Shown: one piece after another, positions 1 to 7,969 of the stretch | How the letters are laid out: each line of letters opens with the position of its first letter | How positions within the stretch are numbered: the first letter of the stretch is position 1 | NCBI GenBank assembly: GCA_012270695.1 | Contig: JAAXHV010000376.1 | Span: forward strand, 1 to 11,619 | From: Gammaproteobacteria bacterium | GTDB lineage: Bacteria > Pseudomonadota > Gammaproteobacteria > Eutrophobiales > Eutrophobiaceae | Reading direction: 5' to 3' | DNA length: 11,619 bases | The notes under the pieces: generated by a model | The model's database searches: none | The model's input: the letters and a program-made list of their open reading frames with translations, nothing else | What the model was told of the DNA's origin: nothing | Translations under genes and position numbers: made by a program

Positions 1-60
1 AATTCTCTATCGCGGGATTTGGGTTGTAATCGCATGTGTGCGTTATCCACTGCTATTAGG

Positions 61-78
61 TTAACCCAAATGAGGTAT
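61..78 (+). promoter_or_regulatory. Candidate operator, copy 1 of an 18-bp element shared with the receptor gene
   Basis: TTAACCCAAATGAGGTAT lies 88 bp upstream of the first gene's start codon. The same sequence with one change (C to T at the sixth base) occurs at 10664-10681, 84 bp upstream of the TonB receptor start, in the same orientation. The element is an imperfect palindrome of the form TA-N-CTCA-AA-TGAG-N-TA; this copy has CCCA in the left arm, so the other copy is the more symmetric. Identity and matched placement are seen directly. A role as a repressor or activator site, or as part of a shared promoter, is inferred. No regulator gene is present in the window. Confidence 0.6.
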
Positions 79-127
79 TGTCAGTTTCTTCGGGCATTTT
101 ACAGTTGCTTTGAGAATAACAACGGTC

Positions 128-151
128 TGATAACACGGCTGGACGTTATCA
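128..151. promoter_or_regulatory. Perfect 7-bp inverted repeat in the hyuB leader
   Basis: TGATAAC at 128-134 and GTTATCA at 145-151 are exact reverse complements separated by 10 bases. The right arm ends 15 bases before the ATG at 167. Such a site could be a dimeric regulator operator near the transcription start, or an mRNA stem-loop close to the ribosome entry region. No clear Shine-Dalgarno is visible between the repeat and the ATG. The symmetry is seen; the function is inferred. No good copy is evident in the receptor leader. Confidence 0.4.
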
Positions 152-166
152 CCGACACAAGCTTAC

Positions 167-1822
167 ATGCCTGTAACAGATAAAATCACGGCCTCGGTCA
201 TACAGCGGCGGCTTTTTTTCATTAATGAGCAAATGGGCGAAGCGATGCTGCGTACCGCCTATTCGCAGATCCTGAACGCGAGCCGGGATTTTTCCACCGG
301 TATGTTCGATGGCGATTGCCGCCTGATTGCCCAAGCGGAACACATCCCATTGCACGTCGGCGCTCTGCCGTTTGCGCTGAAATCCGTCGCGGAATTCTTC
401 GATGGAAGAATTTATCCGGGAGATGTCTTGCTGCTGAACGATCCCTACCACGGCGGGAACCACCTGCCGGACCTGACCTGCTTTGTGCCGGTTTTCATCG
501 ACAGCAGGGAGGAGCCTGCTTTCTGGACCGTGAACCGGGCGCACCAGAGCGATATCGGCGGCGCGGCGCCAGGTTCCTATAATCCCGCTGCCACAGATAT
601 ATGGCAGGAAGGCATTCGCATCACGCCGATCAAGCTCTATGACCGCGGTATTTTGCGGGATGACGTACTTGAGATGATAGCTACGAACGTGCGCCACAAG
701 TCAGACTTCAAGGGGGACCTGTCGGCAATGATCGGTGCGGCGCAGGTCGGCGCGCGGCATTTTGAGCAACTTGTTTATGAGTACGGACTCGATGTCGTGA
801 CGGCTGCCGTTGAGCACATACTGGACAGTTCAGAGGTGCAGGTACGCGCCTGTATCCGGGACTGGCGCGACGGTGTCTATCACGGCGAGTCATTCATGGA
901 TGATGACGGTCATGGTACGGAAAATATCGGTGTGCGGGCAACGGTGACAGTAGAGCGAGAGGACATCACCGTGGATTTGTCTGCCAGTGACCCGCAGGTG
1001 ACCGGTTTCGTCAACTCTTCTTATGCCAACACAGTGTCCTCCGTGCATTATGCAATTGCCTACCTGGTGGATCCGCAGACGCCGAAAAACGAAGGGGCAT
1101 TTCGCCCGATCAAGGTGATTACCCGGGAAGGAACCGTCGTGCATCCATATCCTACTGCGCCGGTGACCATGTCTACCAATCATCCGTCACAGGAAATTGC
1201 CGAGGCAGTCATCAAGGCGCTGGCGCCTGCCTGTCCGGATCGCGTTATAGCAGGCTGGGGCAAGCGTTACCGTATCGCTCTCAAGGGAGTCGACCCGCGT
1301 AACGGCAAACCATTTATCTGGCACATGTTCCACGCCCGTCCCGGCGCAGGAGCCTCGATACAGGCCGATGGCTGGTCGAATGTCGGTGAACTTGCCAGCG
1401 GAGGCGGACTGAAGTTCGGCCCTGTAGAAGTCATGGAAGCGCGTTTCCCACTGTTCTTCCGGCGCCACGAATTTCGCAGCAATTCTGCCGGGGATGGCGA
1501 GCGGCGCGGCGGTTTCGGCGTTACCCTGGAGATGAAGGTCGAGACCGAGGAACCGGTATTTTCCGTACCTGCAGGCGAAGGCAAGTACCATACTCCCTAT
1601 GGACTGTTTGGCGGAAAAAACGGCAAGCCGCATCTGTACAGGATTATCCGCGCTGCAGATGGTTCGGTACGGGAACTGAAGACAAAAGAAGTCGGTGTCA
1701 TACTGCAACCGGGCGATACGCTGCTGGCCGAATCCGCCGGAGGTGGCGGTTTTGGAGACCCGGCGAAGCGGGACCCCGCTGCCCGTGCAGCGGATATGGC
1801 AGACGGGCTTGTCGACGCCTGA
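167..1822 (+). CDS. hyuB: Hydantoinase B/oxoprolinase family subunit (HyuB-like)
   Basis: This 551-residue protein matches the HyuB/oxoprolinase C-terminal family, the partner of the ATP-binding HyuA subunit in enzymes that hydrolyse cyclic amides (N-methylhydantoin, 5-oxoproline, caprolactam) or carboxylate ketones. The family signature NDPYHGGNHLPD is at about residues 91-102, AHQSDIGG at 125-132, and the glycine-rich tail GGGGFGDP at 525-532. The length is normal for the family. The ATG at 167 is chosen because the N-terminus (DKITASVIQRRL...EQMGEAM) has the usual family pattern, although no Shine-Dalgarno is apparent. It is the first gene of the cluster and is followed after 31 bp by the A subunit. 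B before A reverses the commoner hyuA-hyuB order. It is expected to be cytoplasmic. The family assignment is secure; the substrate is unknown. Confidence 0.93.
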   Translation: MPVTDKITASVIQRRLFFINEQMGEAMLRTAYSQILNASRDFSTGMFDGDCRLIAQAEHIPLHVGALPFALKSVAEFFDGRIYPGDVLLLNDPYHGGNHLPDLTCFVPVFIDSREEPAFWTVNRAHQSDIGGAAPGSYNPAATDIWQEGIRITPIKLYDRGILRDDVLEMIATNVRHKSDFKGDLSAMIGAAQVGARHFEQLVYEYGLDVVTAAVEHILDSSEVQVRACIRDWRDGVYHGESFMDDDGHGTENIGVRATVTVEREDITVDLSASDPQVTGFVNSSYANTVSSVHYAIAYLVDPQTPKNEGAFRPIKVITREGTVVHPYPTAPVTMSTNHPSQEIAEAVIKALAPACPDRVIAGWGKRYRIALKGVDPRNGKPFIWHMFHARPGAGASIQADGWSNVGELASGGGLKFGPVEVMEARFPLFFRRHEFRSNSAGDGERRGGFGVTLEMKVETEEPVFSVPAGEGKYHTPYGLFGGKNGKPHLYRIIRAADGSVRELKTKEVGVILQPGDTLLAESAGGGGFGDPAKRDPAARAADMADGLVDA

Positions 1823-1853
1823 AGCAGGATATGCCTTTTGCTGAGAGATTACG

Positions 1854-3974
1854 GTGTATCGAATAGGCATAGATATAGGCGGAACATTTACCGATCTTGC
1901 CGCGGTCGATGAGAATGGCGTCGTCAGCATTGCCAAGTATCCGACGACACCATCCGACCAGTCACTGGGATTGCTGGAAGGGTTGTCGGCGCTGGCTGCT
2001 GAACTGGATCTGAGCCGGAGCGAGTTGCTGGCGCAGACCGCGCTGATTATCCACGGCACGACGGTTGCTACCAATGCGCTGCTGGAATGCAAGGGCGCCA
2101 GGGTGGGGATGCTGGTGACCGACGGCTTCCGTGACGTCATTGAGCAGCGCGAGGGTCTGAAGCCGGAGCGCTACAATGTCCGGCTGCCCCCTGCGCCGGT
2201 ACTGGTGCCGCGTGTATTGCGCCTGCCCGTTGAAGAACGTATCCGTTACGACGGCAGTGAAGAGATTCCCTTGAACGAGCAATCGGTGCGCGCCGGGCTC
2301 GATGCGTTGAAGCGCGCCGGCGTCGAGTCAGTCGCCGTCTGCTGCGCGCATTCCTATGCCAATCCCGCAAACGAGCACCGTATAGGCGAACTGGTGGCCG
2401 GGGGAATGCCCGGTGTCCATATCAGCCTTTCATCTGGTGTCCTGCCGCAGATCAAGGAGTTCGAACGTTTCTCCACTACGGTAGTTAACGCGTTTATCGC
2501 TCCGGTCCTGTCCAACTACATGAAACGGTTGCAGAGACGCCTGGCGCAGGCCGGATACGAGGGTGAGGTATTGATCATGCAATCCCATGGTGGTCTGGCG
2601 ACCATCGAAGACTCTGTCAAGCTAGGTGCGGGTTGCGTACTCTCCGGCCCGGCGGGCGGCATCGCCGGGGCCTGTTATGCTGCGGATCTTACCGGAATCC
2701 GCGATCTGATTACCTTCGATATGGGTGGCACCAGTTCGGACATTGCCCTTATCCGGGACGGAGAGCCATGCTACTCAAGCGACAGGACTGTGGCAGGGAC
2801 CAAGGTGGCGCTACCATCCATTGATATTCATTCGATAGGCGCTGGTGGTGGTTCCGTGGCCAGGGTAGAGATTGGCGGCATGATGCGCGTCGGGCCGGAA
2901 AGCGCTGATTCGGACCCCGGACCGGCATGTTATGCCCGGGGTGGTGAGCGGGCAACGACGACGGATGCGAACGTGATCCTGGGATATTATGATGCGGCCA
3001 ATTTTCTGGACGGCAAGATCAGTTTTGACGGCGCAGGTGCCAGGCGCGTAATGCAAGGCATAGCGGATGAAATGGGCGTCGAAGTCATCGACGCCGCTAC
3101 CGGTATTTTACGCGTAATTAACACCCAGATGGCGGAAGGAATTCGTCTGGTTGCAGTCCGGGCGGGTGCAGACCCGCTGAGTTACACGTTGTTGTCGTTC
3201 GGCGGCGCGGCCGGACTGCACGTTACGGCTATTGCCCGTATGCTTAGCATCAATCGCGTCATTATCCCGCGTTCGGCGTCCGTGTTATCGGCCTGGGGAA
3301 TGCTGGCTACGGACCTGCGCTACGACTATGTACGAACCGCCGTCAGCGACGCACTTTCAATCGAGGCGGACCTCGTGCGTACGCTATTCCACGAGATGGA
3401 GCAGGAAGGGCATGAACGCATTTCCCGCGCCGGTGATTTGATCGAACGCATTGACATTGTTCGCTCGCTCGATATGCGCTATGGAGAGCAGATTTTTGAA
3501 ATCGGTGTGCCGTTGAAGAACATTCATATCAGCGCCGACAATCTGATTGAGCAGGTGATTGCCGCGTTCCATTCCCGCCATGAAGAACTGTACTCGTACA
3601 GCATTCCGGAGCAGGAAGTGGTACTAGTCAACCTTCGGCTCTCTGTAGTCGGTGTAATGAAAGCCATTGCTTCAGAACAGCCTGTTGCTGCCGTGTATGA
3701 GCTGCAACCGAAGGCGCAACGGCGCGTTTTCCTGGATGAATGGGTCGACGTCCCGGTCTACAACATGGATGGACTGGGCGCTGGCACGCGCATTTCCGGT
3801 CCTGCAATCGTGGAATCGCGTACTACGACCATCCTGCTGCTTGATAATGATCATGCTACGGTAACAGCCACCGGATGGCTGGATATAGAGGTCGGAAAGG
3901 CTGCTGGGTCAGGGGAGCGGGACGACGACCTCAGCGGCGCTCAGCTCAAGGTTGTCGGGACGGCCGGTGGGTGA
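1854..3974 (+). CDS. hyuA: Hydantoinase A/oxoprolinase family ATP-binding subunit (HyuA-like)
   Basis: This 706-residue protein has the actin/hexokinase-type ATPase fold motifs of hydantoinase A. The first phosphate loop DIGGTFTD is at residues 7-14, HGTTVATNA at 67-75, KEFERFSTTVVNAF at 201-214, SGPAGG at 264-269, the second phosphate motif DMGGTSSD at 289-296, GAGGGS at 329-334, and the family hallmark GPESADSDPGPACY at 347-360. All ATP-binding motifs look intact. It starts with GTG at 1854, preceded by a weak GAGAG ribosome site; the GTG is supported because MYRIGIDIGGT matches family N-termini. In this family ATP is used to phosphorylate or activate the substrate, and the partner B subunit completes the reaction. 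Length is normal. Substrate could be a hydantoin, lactam, oxoproline or a ketone; the sequence alone does not decide. Confidence 0.94.
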   Translation: MYRIGIDIGGTFTDLAAVDENGVVSIAKYPTTPSDQSLGLLEGLSALAAELDLSRSELLAQTALIIHGTTVATNALLECKGARVGMLVTDGFRDVIEQREGLKPERYNVRLPPAPVLVPRVLRLPVEERIRYDGSEEIPLNEQSVRAGLDALKRAGVESVAVCCAHSYANPANEHRIGELVAGGMPGVHISLSSGVLPQIKEFERFSTTVVNAFIAPVLSNYMKRLQRRLAQAGYEGEVLIMQSHGGLATIEDSVKLGAGCVLSGPAGGIAGACYAADLTGIRDLITFDMGGTSSDIALIRDGEPCYSSDRTVAGTKVALPSIDIHSIGAGGGSVARVEIGGMMRVGPESADSDPGPACYARGGERATTTDANVILGYYDAANFLDGKISFDGAGARRVMQGIADEMGVEVIDAATGILRVINTQMAEGIRLVAVRAGADPLSYTLLSFGGAAGLHVTAIARMLSINRVIIPRSASVLSAWGMLATDLRYDYVRTAVSDALSIEADLVRTLFHEMEQEGHERISRAGDLIERIDIVRSLDMRYGEQIFEIGVPLKNIHISADNLIEQVIAAFHSRHEELYSYSIPEQEVVLVNLRLSVVGVMKAIASEQPVAAVYELQPKAQRRVFLDEWVDVPVYNMDGLGAGTRISGPAIVESRTTTILLLDNDHATVTATGWLDIEVGKAAGSGERDDDLSGAQLKVVGTAGG

Positions 3975-4016
3975 CAATCAGTTTTACCGTCCTCACCGTA
4001 TGTATTTGATCATATT

Positions 4017-5195
4017 GTGAAAGACAAGCTGATCACATTTATCTTTGCGGCCGGCTGTCTCTCTGCAGCCAGCGCTTTGCCGTTCAATTTCGGCCCCCTG
4101 ATATTCGGGACGGCTGCCGATACATTCGGTTTTACCCCGCAACATATCGGTTATTTCGGCTCTGCTTTCATGTTCGGTTTTTCCGTATCCAGTATTGCCC
4201 TGTTCTTTTTCATGCACAGGATAAACTGGCAAGCGGCCATGGGTTTCGGGGTTGTGTGCGGCGCCGTGATATTTGCGGCTACGGCGCTGATCAGCAACCC
4301 TCAGGTATGGATCATCCTATGGTTTCTTATAGGCCTTCTGTTTGGCCAGGTTTTCTCTCTCGTGGTGCGCGCGGCAATGGACTTGAGCGACCCGACTCGG
4401 GCTTATGGCGGTAAACTGGCCCTCGAGACATTCATTCCCGCAATCATGCTGTTACTGTTTCCCCCTCTTGTCGTCAGCCATTGGGGCTATACCGGGCTGG
4501 CGCTGGTAGCTGCACTGCTGCTTGTCTTGATGGCCCTGACTGCCCGATCCATGCCGGCCGGCGCCCTCGTAAGCAACTATCGGCAGACCGATAACCCGGC
4601 AGCGCAAAATCGAGCTTACCAGTTGCTGGCCTGGCTGGGGCTCATCACTATTGCCGTCTATTTCGGTGGGCAGTTATCGGTCTGGATTTTTGCGGAACGG
4701 GCCGCCAACAGCCTGGGTTACAGTCCTGAGTCCATCGGAGTTATTCTATTTATAGGTAAATGCGGCGCCGGCTTCGGCGGGGTGCTAGCCGCCGTGGTGG
4801 GTGAGCGTTTCGGACGCTGGAAGCCGCACTTGTTTTCCATAATCGTGATGACACTGGGCCAGGTTCTGCTGATCACACATGTCAATTACTGGGCTTTTAC
4901 TGGAGGCGCTTTCCTGTTTGAAATCGCCTGGGCATATATCGTTTCCTACCAGGTTGCGGTCATTGCCTGGCTGGATGAAACCAAACGCTTGACCGTCATC
5001 GCCCCCGCCGCCATGGCCTTGGGCGGGTCCTACGGCCCCGCGCTTGCCGGCCACTTGGTTGATGAGAATAATTATGAGAATGTCTTTAAGATGGGACTGT
5101 TGACTGCGATTATCTGCTTTATCGTTTTTTCGCTGTTGGTGTACGTGATAGTCAGGGATCGCGGCAACAGCAAGGCGCAGGTGAATCCCGTATAA
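4017..5195 (+). CDS. MFS-type inner-membrane transporter
   Basis: A 392-residue, very hydrophobic protein with about twelve predicted transmembrane segments, at roughly residues 5-28, 43-66, 73-92, 97-118, 136-155, 158-177, 202-226, 238-262, 271-288, 291-316, 326-347 and 357-379. A hydrophilic central loop near 180-200 divides it into two six-helix halves, as in the major facilitator superfamily. VGERFGRWKP at 261-270 resembles the conserved cytoplasmic loop between helices 8 and 9. Polar or charged residues inside helices (K248, E302) could contact a charged substrate. The start is GTG at 4017 with no strong ribosome site; an ATG at 4000 is out of frame and quickly terminated. It sits 42 bp after hyuA inside the operon, so it probably imports the substrate or an intermediate. 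The specific family and cargo are not recognised. Confidence 0.85.
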   Translation: MKDKLITFIFAAGCLSAASALPFNFGPLIFGTAADTFGFTPQHIGYFGSAFMFGFSVSSIALFFFMHRINWQAAMGFGVVCGAVIFAATALISNPQVWIILWFLIGLLFGQVFSLVVRAAMDLSDPTRAYGGKLALETFIPAIMLLLFPPLVVSHWGYTGLALVAALLLVLMALTARSMPAGALVSNYRQTDNPAAQNRAYQLLAWLGLITIAVYFGGQLSVWIFAERAANSLGYSPESIGVILFIGKCGAGFGGVLAAVVGERFGRWKPHLFSIIVMTLGQVLLITHVNYWAFTGGAFLFEIAWAYIVSYQVAVIAWLDETKRLTVIAPAAMALGGSYGPALAGHLVDENNYENVFKMGLLTAIICFIVFSLLVYVIVRDRGNSKAQVNPV

Positions 5196-5215
5196 CAGCA
5201 TGTCGATCAGGGAAC

Positions 5216-5232
5216 CTCTGGCTAAGCCGGAG
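5216..5232 (+). other. Small stem-loop between the transporter and ThDP-enzyme genes
   Basis: CTCTGG (5216-5221) can pair with CCGGAG (5227-5232), with one G-U pair, around a CTAAG loop. No T-run follows, so it is not a convincing intrinsic terminator. It lies just upstream of a second potential hairpin covering the ribosome-binding site and may shape the mRNA there (processing, stability or alternative folding). The pairing is read from sequence; the role is inferred and may be none. Confidence 0.3.
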
Positions 5233-5233
5233 C

Positions 5234-5258
5234 TTCCTCAGGTTATTCGAAGGAGGAA
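5234..5258 (+). promoter_or_regulatory. Perfect Shine-Dalgarno with possible sequestering hairpin
   Basis: AGGAGG at 5251-5256, six A residues before the ATG at 5263, is the strongest ribosome-binding site in the window and fixes the start of the ThDP enzyme. TTCCTC at 5234-5239 is exactly complementary to GAGGAA at 5253-5258, with a 13-base loop, so a local hairpin could mask most of the Shine-Dalgarno. Ribosomes finishing the transporter gene at 5195, 67 bases upstream of the ATG, could influence this. The ribosome site is secure; regulation by folding is a hypothesis. Confidence 0.5.
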
Positions 5259-5262
5259 AAAA

Positions 5263-6957
5263 ATGACCATGCAAACAGTTTGCAGCCGCATAGTCGATTT
5301 ATTCAAGGCGGAGGGCGTCAGGGCAATTTTCGCCATCGGCGACGTCAACTATATGGGTCTGCAGGATGCCGCGGACAGGAACGGAATTCGACTGATATGG
5401 CCGCACCATGAGCAGGCGGGAGGTTTCATGGCCGATGCCATGACGCGCATGACCGGCATTCCCCACGTGGTTGCCGGAGCGCCCGGACCGGGCGTCGCCA
5501 ACATGGTGCCCGCCGCGATTTGCGCGTCGAAGGAGAACGTGCCGGTAATTTTTTTCTGCCCGCAGCGTCCGCGCAAGTATGCCCAGGCGGTCAGGCGCTC
5601 GCAGCACCAGTACACGGATCAGCCGCGTTTTTTTGAACCCGCGGTGAAATACGCCGGGATCATCGAGTTCCCCGACCAGACCGATGAAGTGATCCGGGAA
5701 GCCTTTCGCCAGGCCCTGACGGGCAAACCCGGGCCGGTATTCGTGGAACTGTCTTCCGACAAGGAATTCGTTGAAGTTGATTTCCCGCCGTTGACGTCGC
5801 CGGAAAAATACCGCGTGACGCAACTGCCGGCCTGGGAGGGGAGTGTGGATAAGGCTGCCGACATGCTGGCTGCTGCGCGAAGTCCGATTATCCTGGCCGG
5901 CACTGGCGTACATACGGCGCGCGCTCACGATGCATTTACGCAACTGGTGGCTGCTGTCGAATGCCCGGTGATCACTACCTGGGGTGGCCGCGGCGTGTTG
6001 CCGGAAACGGACGAACACCTGTTGATTTACTCCTGGCCTTCAGCCAACACTGCCATTGCCGAGGCGGACCTGGTACTGGCTGTGGGCACGTCCATCGGCG
6101 AGGCCATGAACTACGGCCGCCTGCACCATTACGCCAGGGGCAAGGTTGATCGAGCCTGGATCTACCTGGAACGGGACCCGTCCGCCATCGGCGTTAACCG
6201 TTCTATCGACCTGCCGGTCATCGGCGACCTGCGTGACGTGCTCCCGCAGCTGACAGAAGCATTGCGGCAGCGGCGCATACGGCCACACCCGAGCTTGAAG
6301 AAATGGCGAGAACAGCTGGTTGCCGCCCGGACGGAGTTGATCAACAGCGCCCCGGACACCAAACCTGTACACCCCGGCAGGCTCATGGTCGAGGCGCGCA
6401 AGGCCATACCGGATGATGCCGTCATCATACGGGACGGCGGCAACACCACCTTATGGGAACTGGCTTATTTTGAGCAGCGTTCCCGGGACTATATGTGGAC
6501 GTCGAAGCTGGGACACCTGGGCTCGGGCCTGCCCTATGCAATCGGCGCCAAGCTTGCCGTGGGGGACCGCCCGGTGGCGCTTATATCCGGCGATTCATCT
6601 TTTATGTTTCATGCCACGGAAATAGAAACGGCGGTGCGCCATGACCTGCCAGTGGTCGCTATCGTCAACTACGACCAAAAATGGGGTATGGAAGTGCCGG
6701 GCATGTCGGAGACGTTAAGACGCGAGGTCGCTATCGAACAATCTTTTGTGCGCATGGACAGGATGGCAGAGGCCATGGGAGGCCATGGCGAGTTCGTTGA
6801 GGAAACCGCAGCCATTGCACCTGCCGTTGAACGCGCCTTTGCCTGCGGCAAACCGGCCGTGGTGCAGGTTGTTGTCGATGAGCGGGTGAACAACACGCAA
6901 ATGCCGAACTGGGATGAGTTCATACGTTGGTACGGCGATGACGGCGCATACCGGTAA
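5263..6957 (+). CDS. Thiamine-diphosphate-dependent enzyme, acetolactate synthase/oxalyl-CoA decarboxylase superfamily
   Basis: A 564-residue ThDP enzyme with the three-domain layout of the acetolactate synthase superfamily. The catalytic, cofactor-activating glutamate is E50 in PHHEQAGGFMADA. The central domain spans about 190-330, and the C-terminal pyrophosphate domain has GDSSF at 443-447. The Mg-binding signature is atypical: GDS replaces GDG, and the residue 27 after D444 is D471 (in VNYDQKWGME) instead of the usual asparagine. GDS also occurs in oxalyl-CoA decarboxylases. E50 argues against glyoxylate carboligase, which lacks this glutamate. The ATG at 5263 is preferred over the in-frame ATG at 5200 because of the perfect AGGAGG and because the shorter N-terminus fits the family. 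A role in decarboxylating or ligating a 2-oxo acid made by the neighbouring deaminase is plausible; the exact reaction is unknown. Confidence 0.88.
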   Translation: MTMQTVCSRIVDLFKAEGVRAIFAIGDVNYMGLQDAADRNGIRLIWPHHEQAGGFMADAMTRMTGIPHVVAGAPGPGVANMVPAAICASKENVPVIFFCPQRPRKYAQAVRRSQHQYTDQPRFFEPAVKYAGIIEFPDQTDEVIREAFRQALTGKPGPVFVELSSDKEFVEVDFPPLTSPEKYRVTQLPAWEGSVDKAADMLAAARSPIILAGTGVHTARAHDAFTQLVAAVECPVITTWGGRGVLPETDEHLLIYSWPSANTAIAEADLVLAVGTSIGEAMNYGRLHHYARGKVDRAWIYLERDPSAIGVNRSIDLPVIGDLRDVLPQLTEALRQRRIRPHPSLKKWREQLVAARTELINSAPDTKPVHPGRLMVEARKAIPDDAVIIRDGGNTTLWELAYFEQRSRDYMWTSKLGHLGSGLPYAIGAKLAVGDRPVALISGDSSFMFHATEIETAVRHDLPVVAIVNYDQKWGMEVPGMSETLRREVAIEQSFVRMDRMAEAMGGHGEFVEETAAIAPAVERAFACGKPAVVQVVVDERVNNTQMPNWDEFIRWYGDDGAYR

Positions 6958-7969
6958 CAGGTATAACTCGCTCAGGGAGCAGGCTGATCCTATAGGCTGG
7001 GCGGATATAGAATGCGCGCGCGAACGCATCTCGCCCTGGGTTAAAAAAACGCCTCTGGTCAAATCAGCAGCGTTGTCCCGATTGACCGGCGCCTCGGTCT
7101 ACCTGAAGCTGGAAACCGTCCACGCTACCGGCGCCTTCAAATTGCGCGGTGCCGCCAACCGTATCCTTGAACTAACAGAAAAACAGCGCGAACGGGGAGT
7201 GGTTGCCGTATCAACGGGCAACCACGGCAGGGCGGTGGCTTATATTGCCGGCCGGTTGAATATCCCCGCAACAATCTGCATGTCTGCTCTCGTCCCGGAG
7301 AACAAGCTCAAGGCGGTGCGGGAAACCGGCGCTGAAGTGCGCATTGCCGGGTCCTCCCAGGACGAAGCCCAGCAGGAAGCCGAGCGACTGGTGAAGGAGA
7401 AAGGCATGGCACTGATACACCCGTTTGACGATCCGGCGATCATAGCCGGCCAGGGCACCATCGGCGCTGAAATCCTCGAGGACCTGGAGCGGGTGGATGC
7501 GGTGCTGGCAGGATTGTCTGGTGGCGGACTGATCTCCGGCATTGCTGTTGCCTTGAAGTCAAAACAGCCGGATGTCAGGGTCATCGGACTGTCACCGGAA
7601 CGGGGACCGGCCATGTACGAAAGCATCAAGGCCGGCAAACCGGTTGTCGTCGCCGAAGAAGCTACACTGGCCGACAGCCTGGGAGGGGGTATCGGTCTCG
7701 ATAACCGCTATACCTTCGAACTTGTCAGTAAATATGTTGATGATTATGTCCTGCTGAGTGAGGTGCAGATCGCAGCCGGCATGCACCACCTGTATTACCA
7801 TGAGCGCCTGGTGGCGGAAGGCGCCGCCGCAGTGGGCGTAGCGGCGTTACTCGCGGATTCTTTGAGGAAATTGCGTGGTAATATTGTTTGTGTAATCAGC
7901 GGCAATAATATCGACATGGGAGAATTTACCCGGCTGGTTGCATGTGATCAAAAGGGCGACCGAGCATGA
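6938..7969 (+). CDS. PLP-dependent threonine dehydratase-like protein (EutB/BhcB-like)
   Basis: A 343-residue fold-type II PLP enzyme. The Schiff-base lysine is K68 in TGAFKLRGA. STGNHG at 92-97 binds the substrate carboxylate/cofactor side, SGGGL at 194-198 is the phosphate-binding loop, and SGNN at 321-324 near the end contacts the pyridine ring in this family. No ACT regulatory domain is present, so it is the short catabolic type. Sequence style and the downstream partner resemble EutB (hydroxyectoine utilisation) and beta-hydroxyaspartate dehydratase BhcB, which eliminate water from beta-hydroxy amino acids. The start is ambiguous: ATG at 6938 (20-bp overlap with the previous gene) is chosen, but ATG at 6914 would add eight residues. 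It overlaps the next gene by ATGA, implying translational coupling. The family is firm; substrate is inferred only by analogy. Confidence 0.88.
   Translation: MTAHTGNRYNSLREQADPIGWADIECARERISPWVKKTPLVKSAALSRLTGASVYLKLETVHATGAFKLRGAANRILELTEKQRERGVVAVSTGNHGRAVAYIAGRLNIPATICMSALVPENKLKAVRETGAEVRIAGSSQDEAQQEAERLVKEKGMALIHPFDDPAIIAGQGTIGAEILEDLERVDAVLAGLSGGGLISGIAVALKSKQPDVRVIGLSPERGPAMYESIKAGKPVVVAEEATLADSLGGGIGLDNRYTFELVSKYVDDYVLLSEVQIAAGMHHLYYHERLVAEGAAAVGVAALLADSLRKLRGNIVCVISGNNIDMGEFTRLVACDQKGDRA

Noticed and set aside
31..42. CGCA-N4-TGCG short inverted repeat near the window start
   Set aside because: Only a 4-bp stem with no second copy seen; too weak to call an operator.
98..134. Possible sigma-70 boxes in the first leader (TTTACA at 98-103; GATAAC at 129-134)
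   Set aside because: TTTACA has no good -10 at 16-18 bp, and GATAAC lacks a matching -35. No promoter could be called with confidence.
1187..2140. Long minus-strand open frame (about 317 codons) across the hyuB/hyuA junction
   Set aside because: It is antisense to two proteins with intact family motifs, its translation shows no recognisable domain, and no ribosome site supports it. Treated as a shadow of the coding strand.
4007..4012. TGATCA palindrome just before the transporter GTG
   Set aside because: A six-base palindrome is expected by chance, and no larger symmetry or second copy supports a binding site.
5299..6018. Minus-strand open frame of about 239 codons inside the ThDP enzyme gene
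   Set aside because: It is fully antisense to a well-supported enzyme and is rich in Arg/His as expected for a shadow frame. No family motif.
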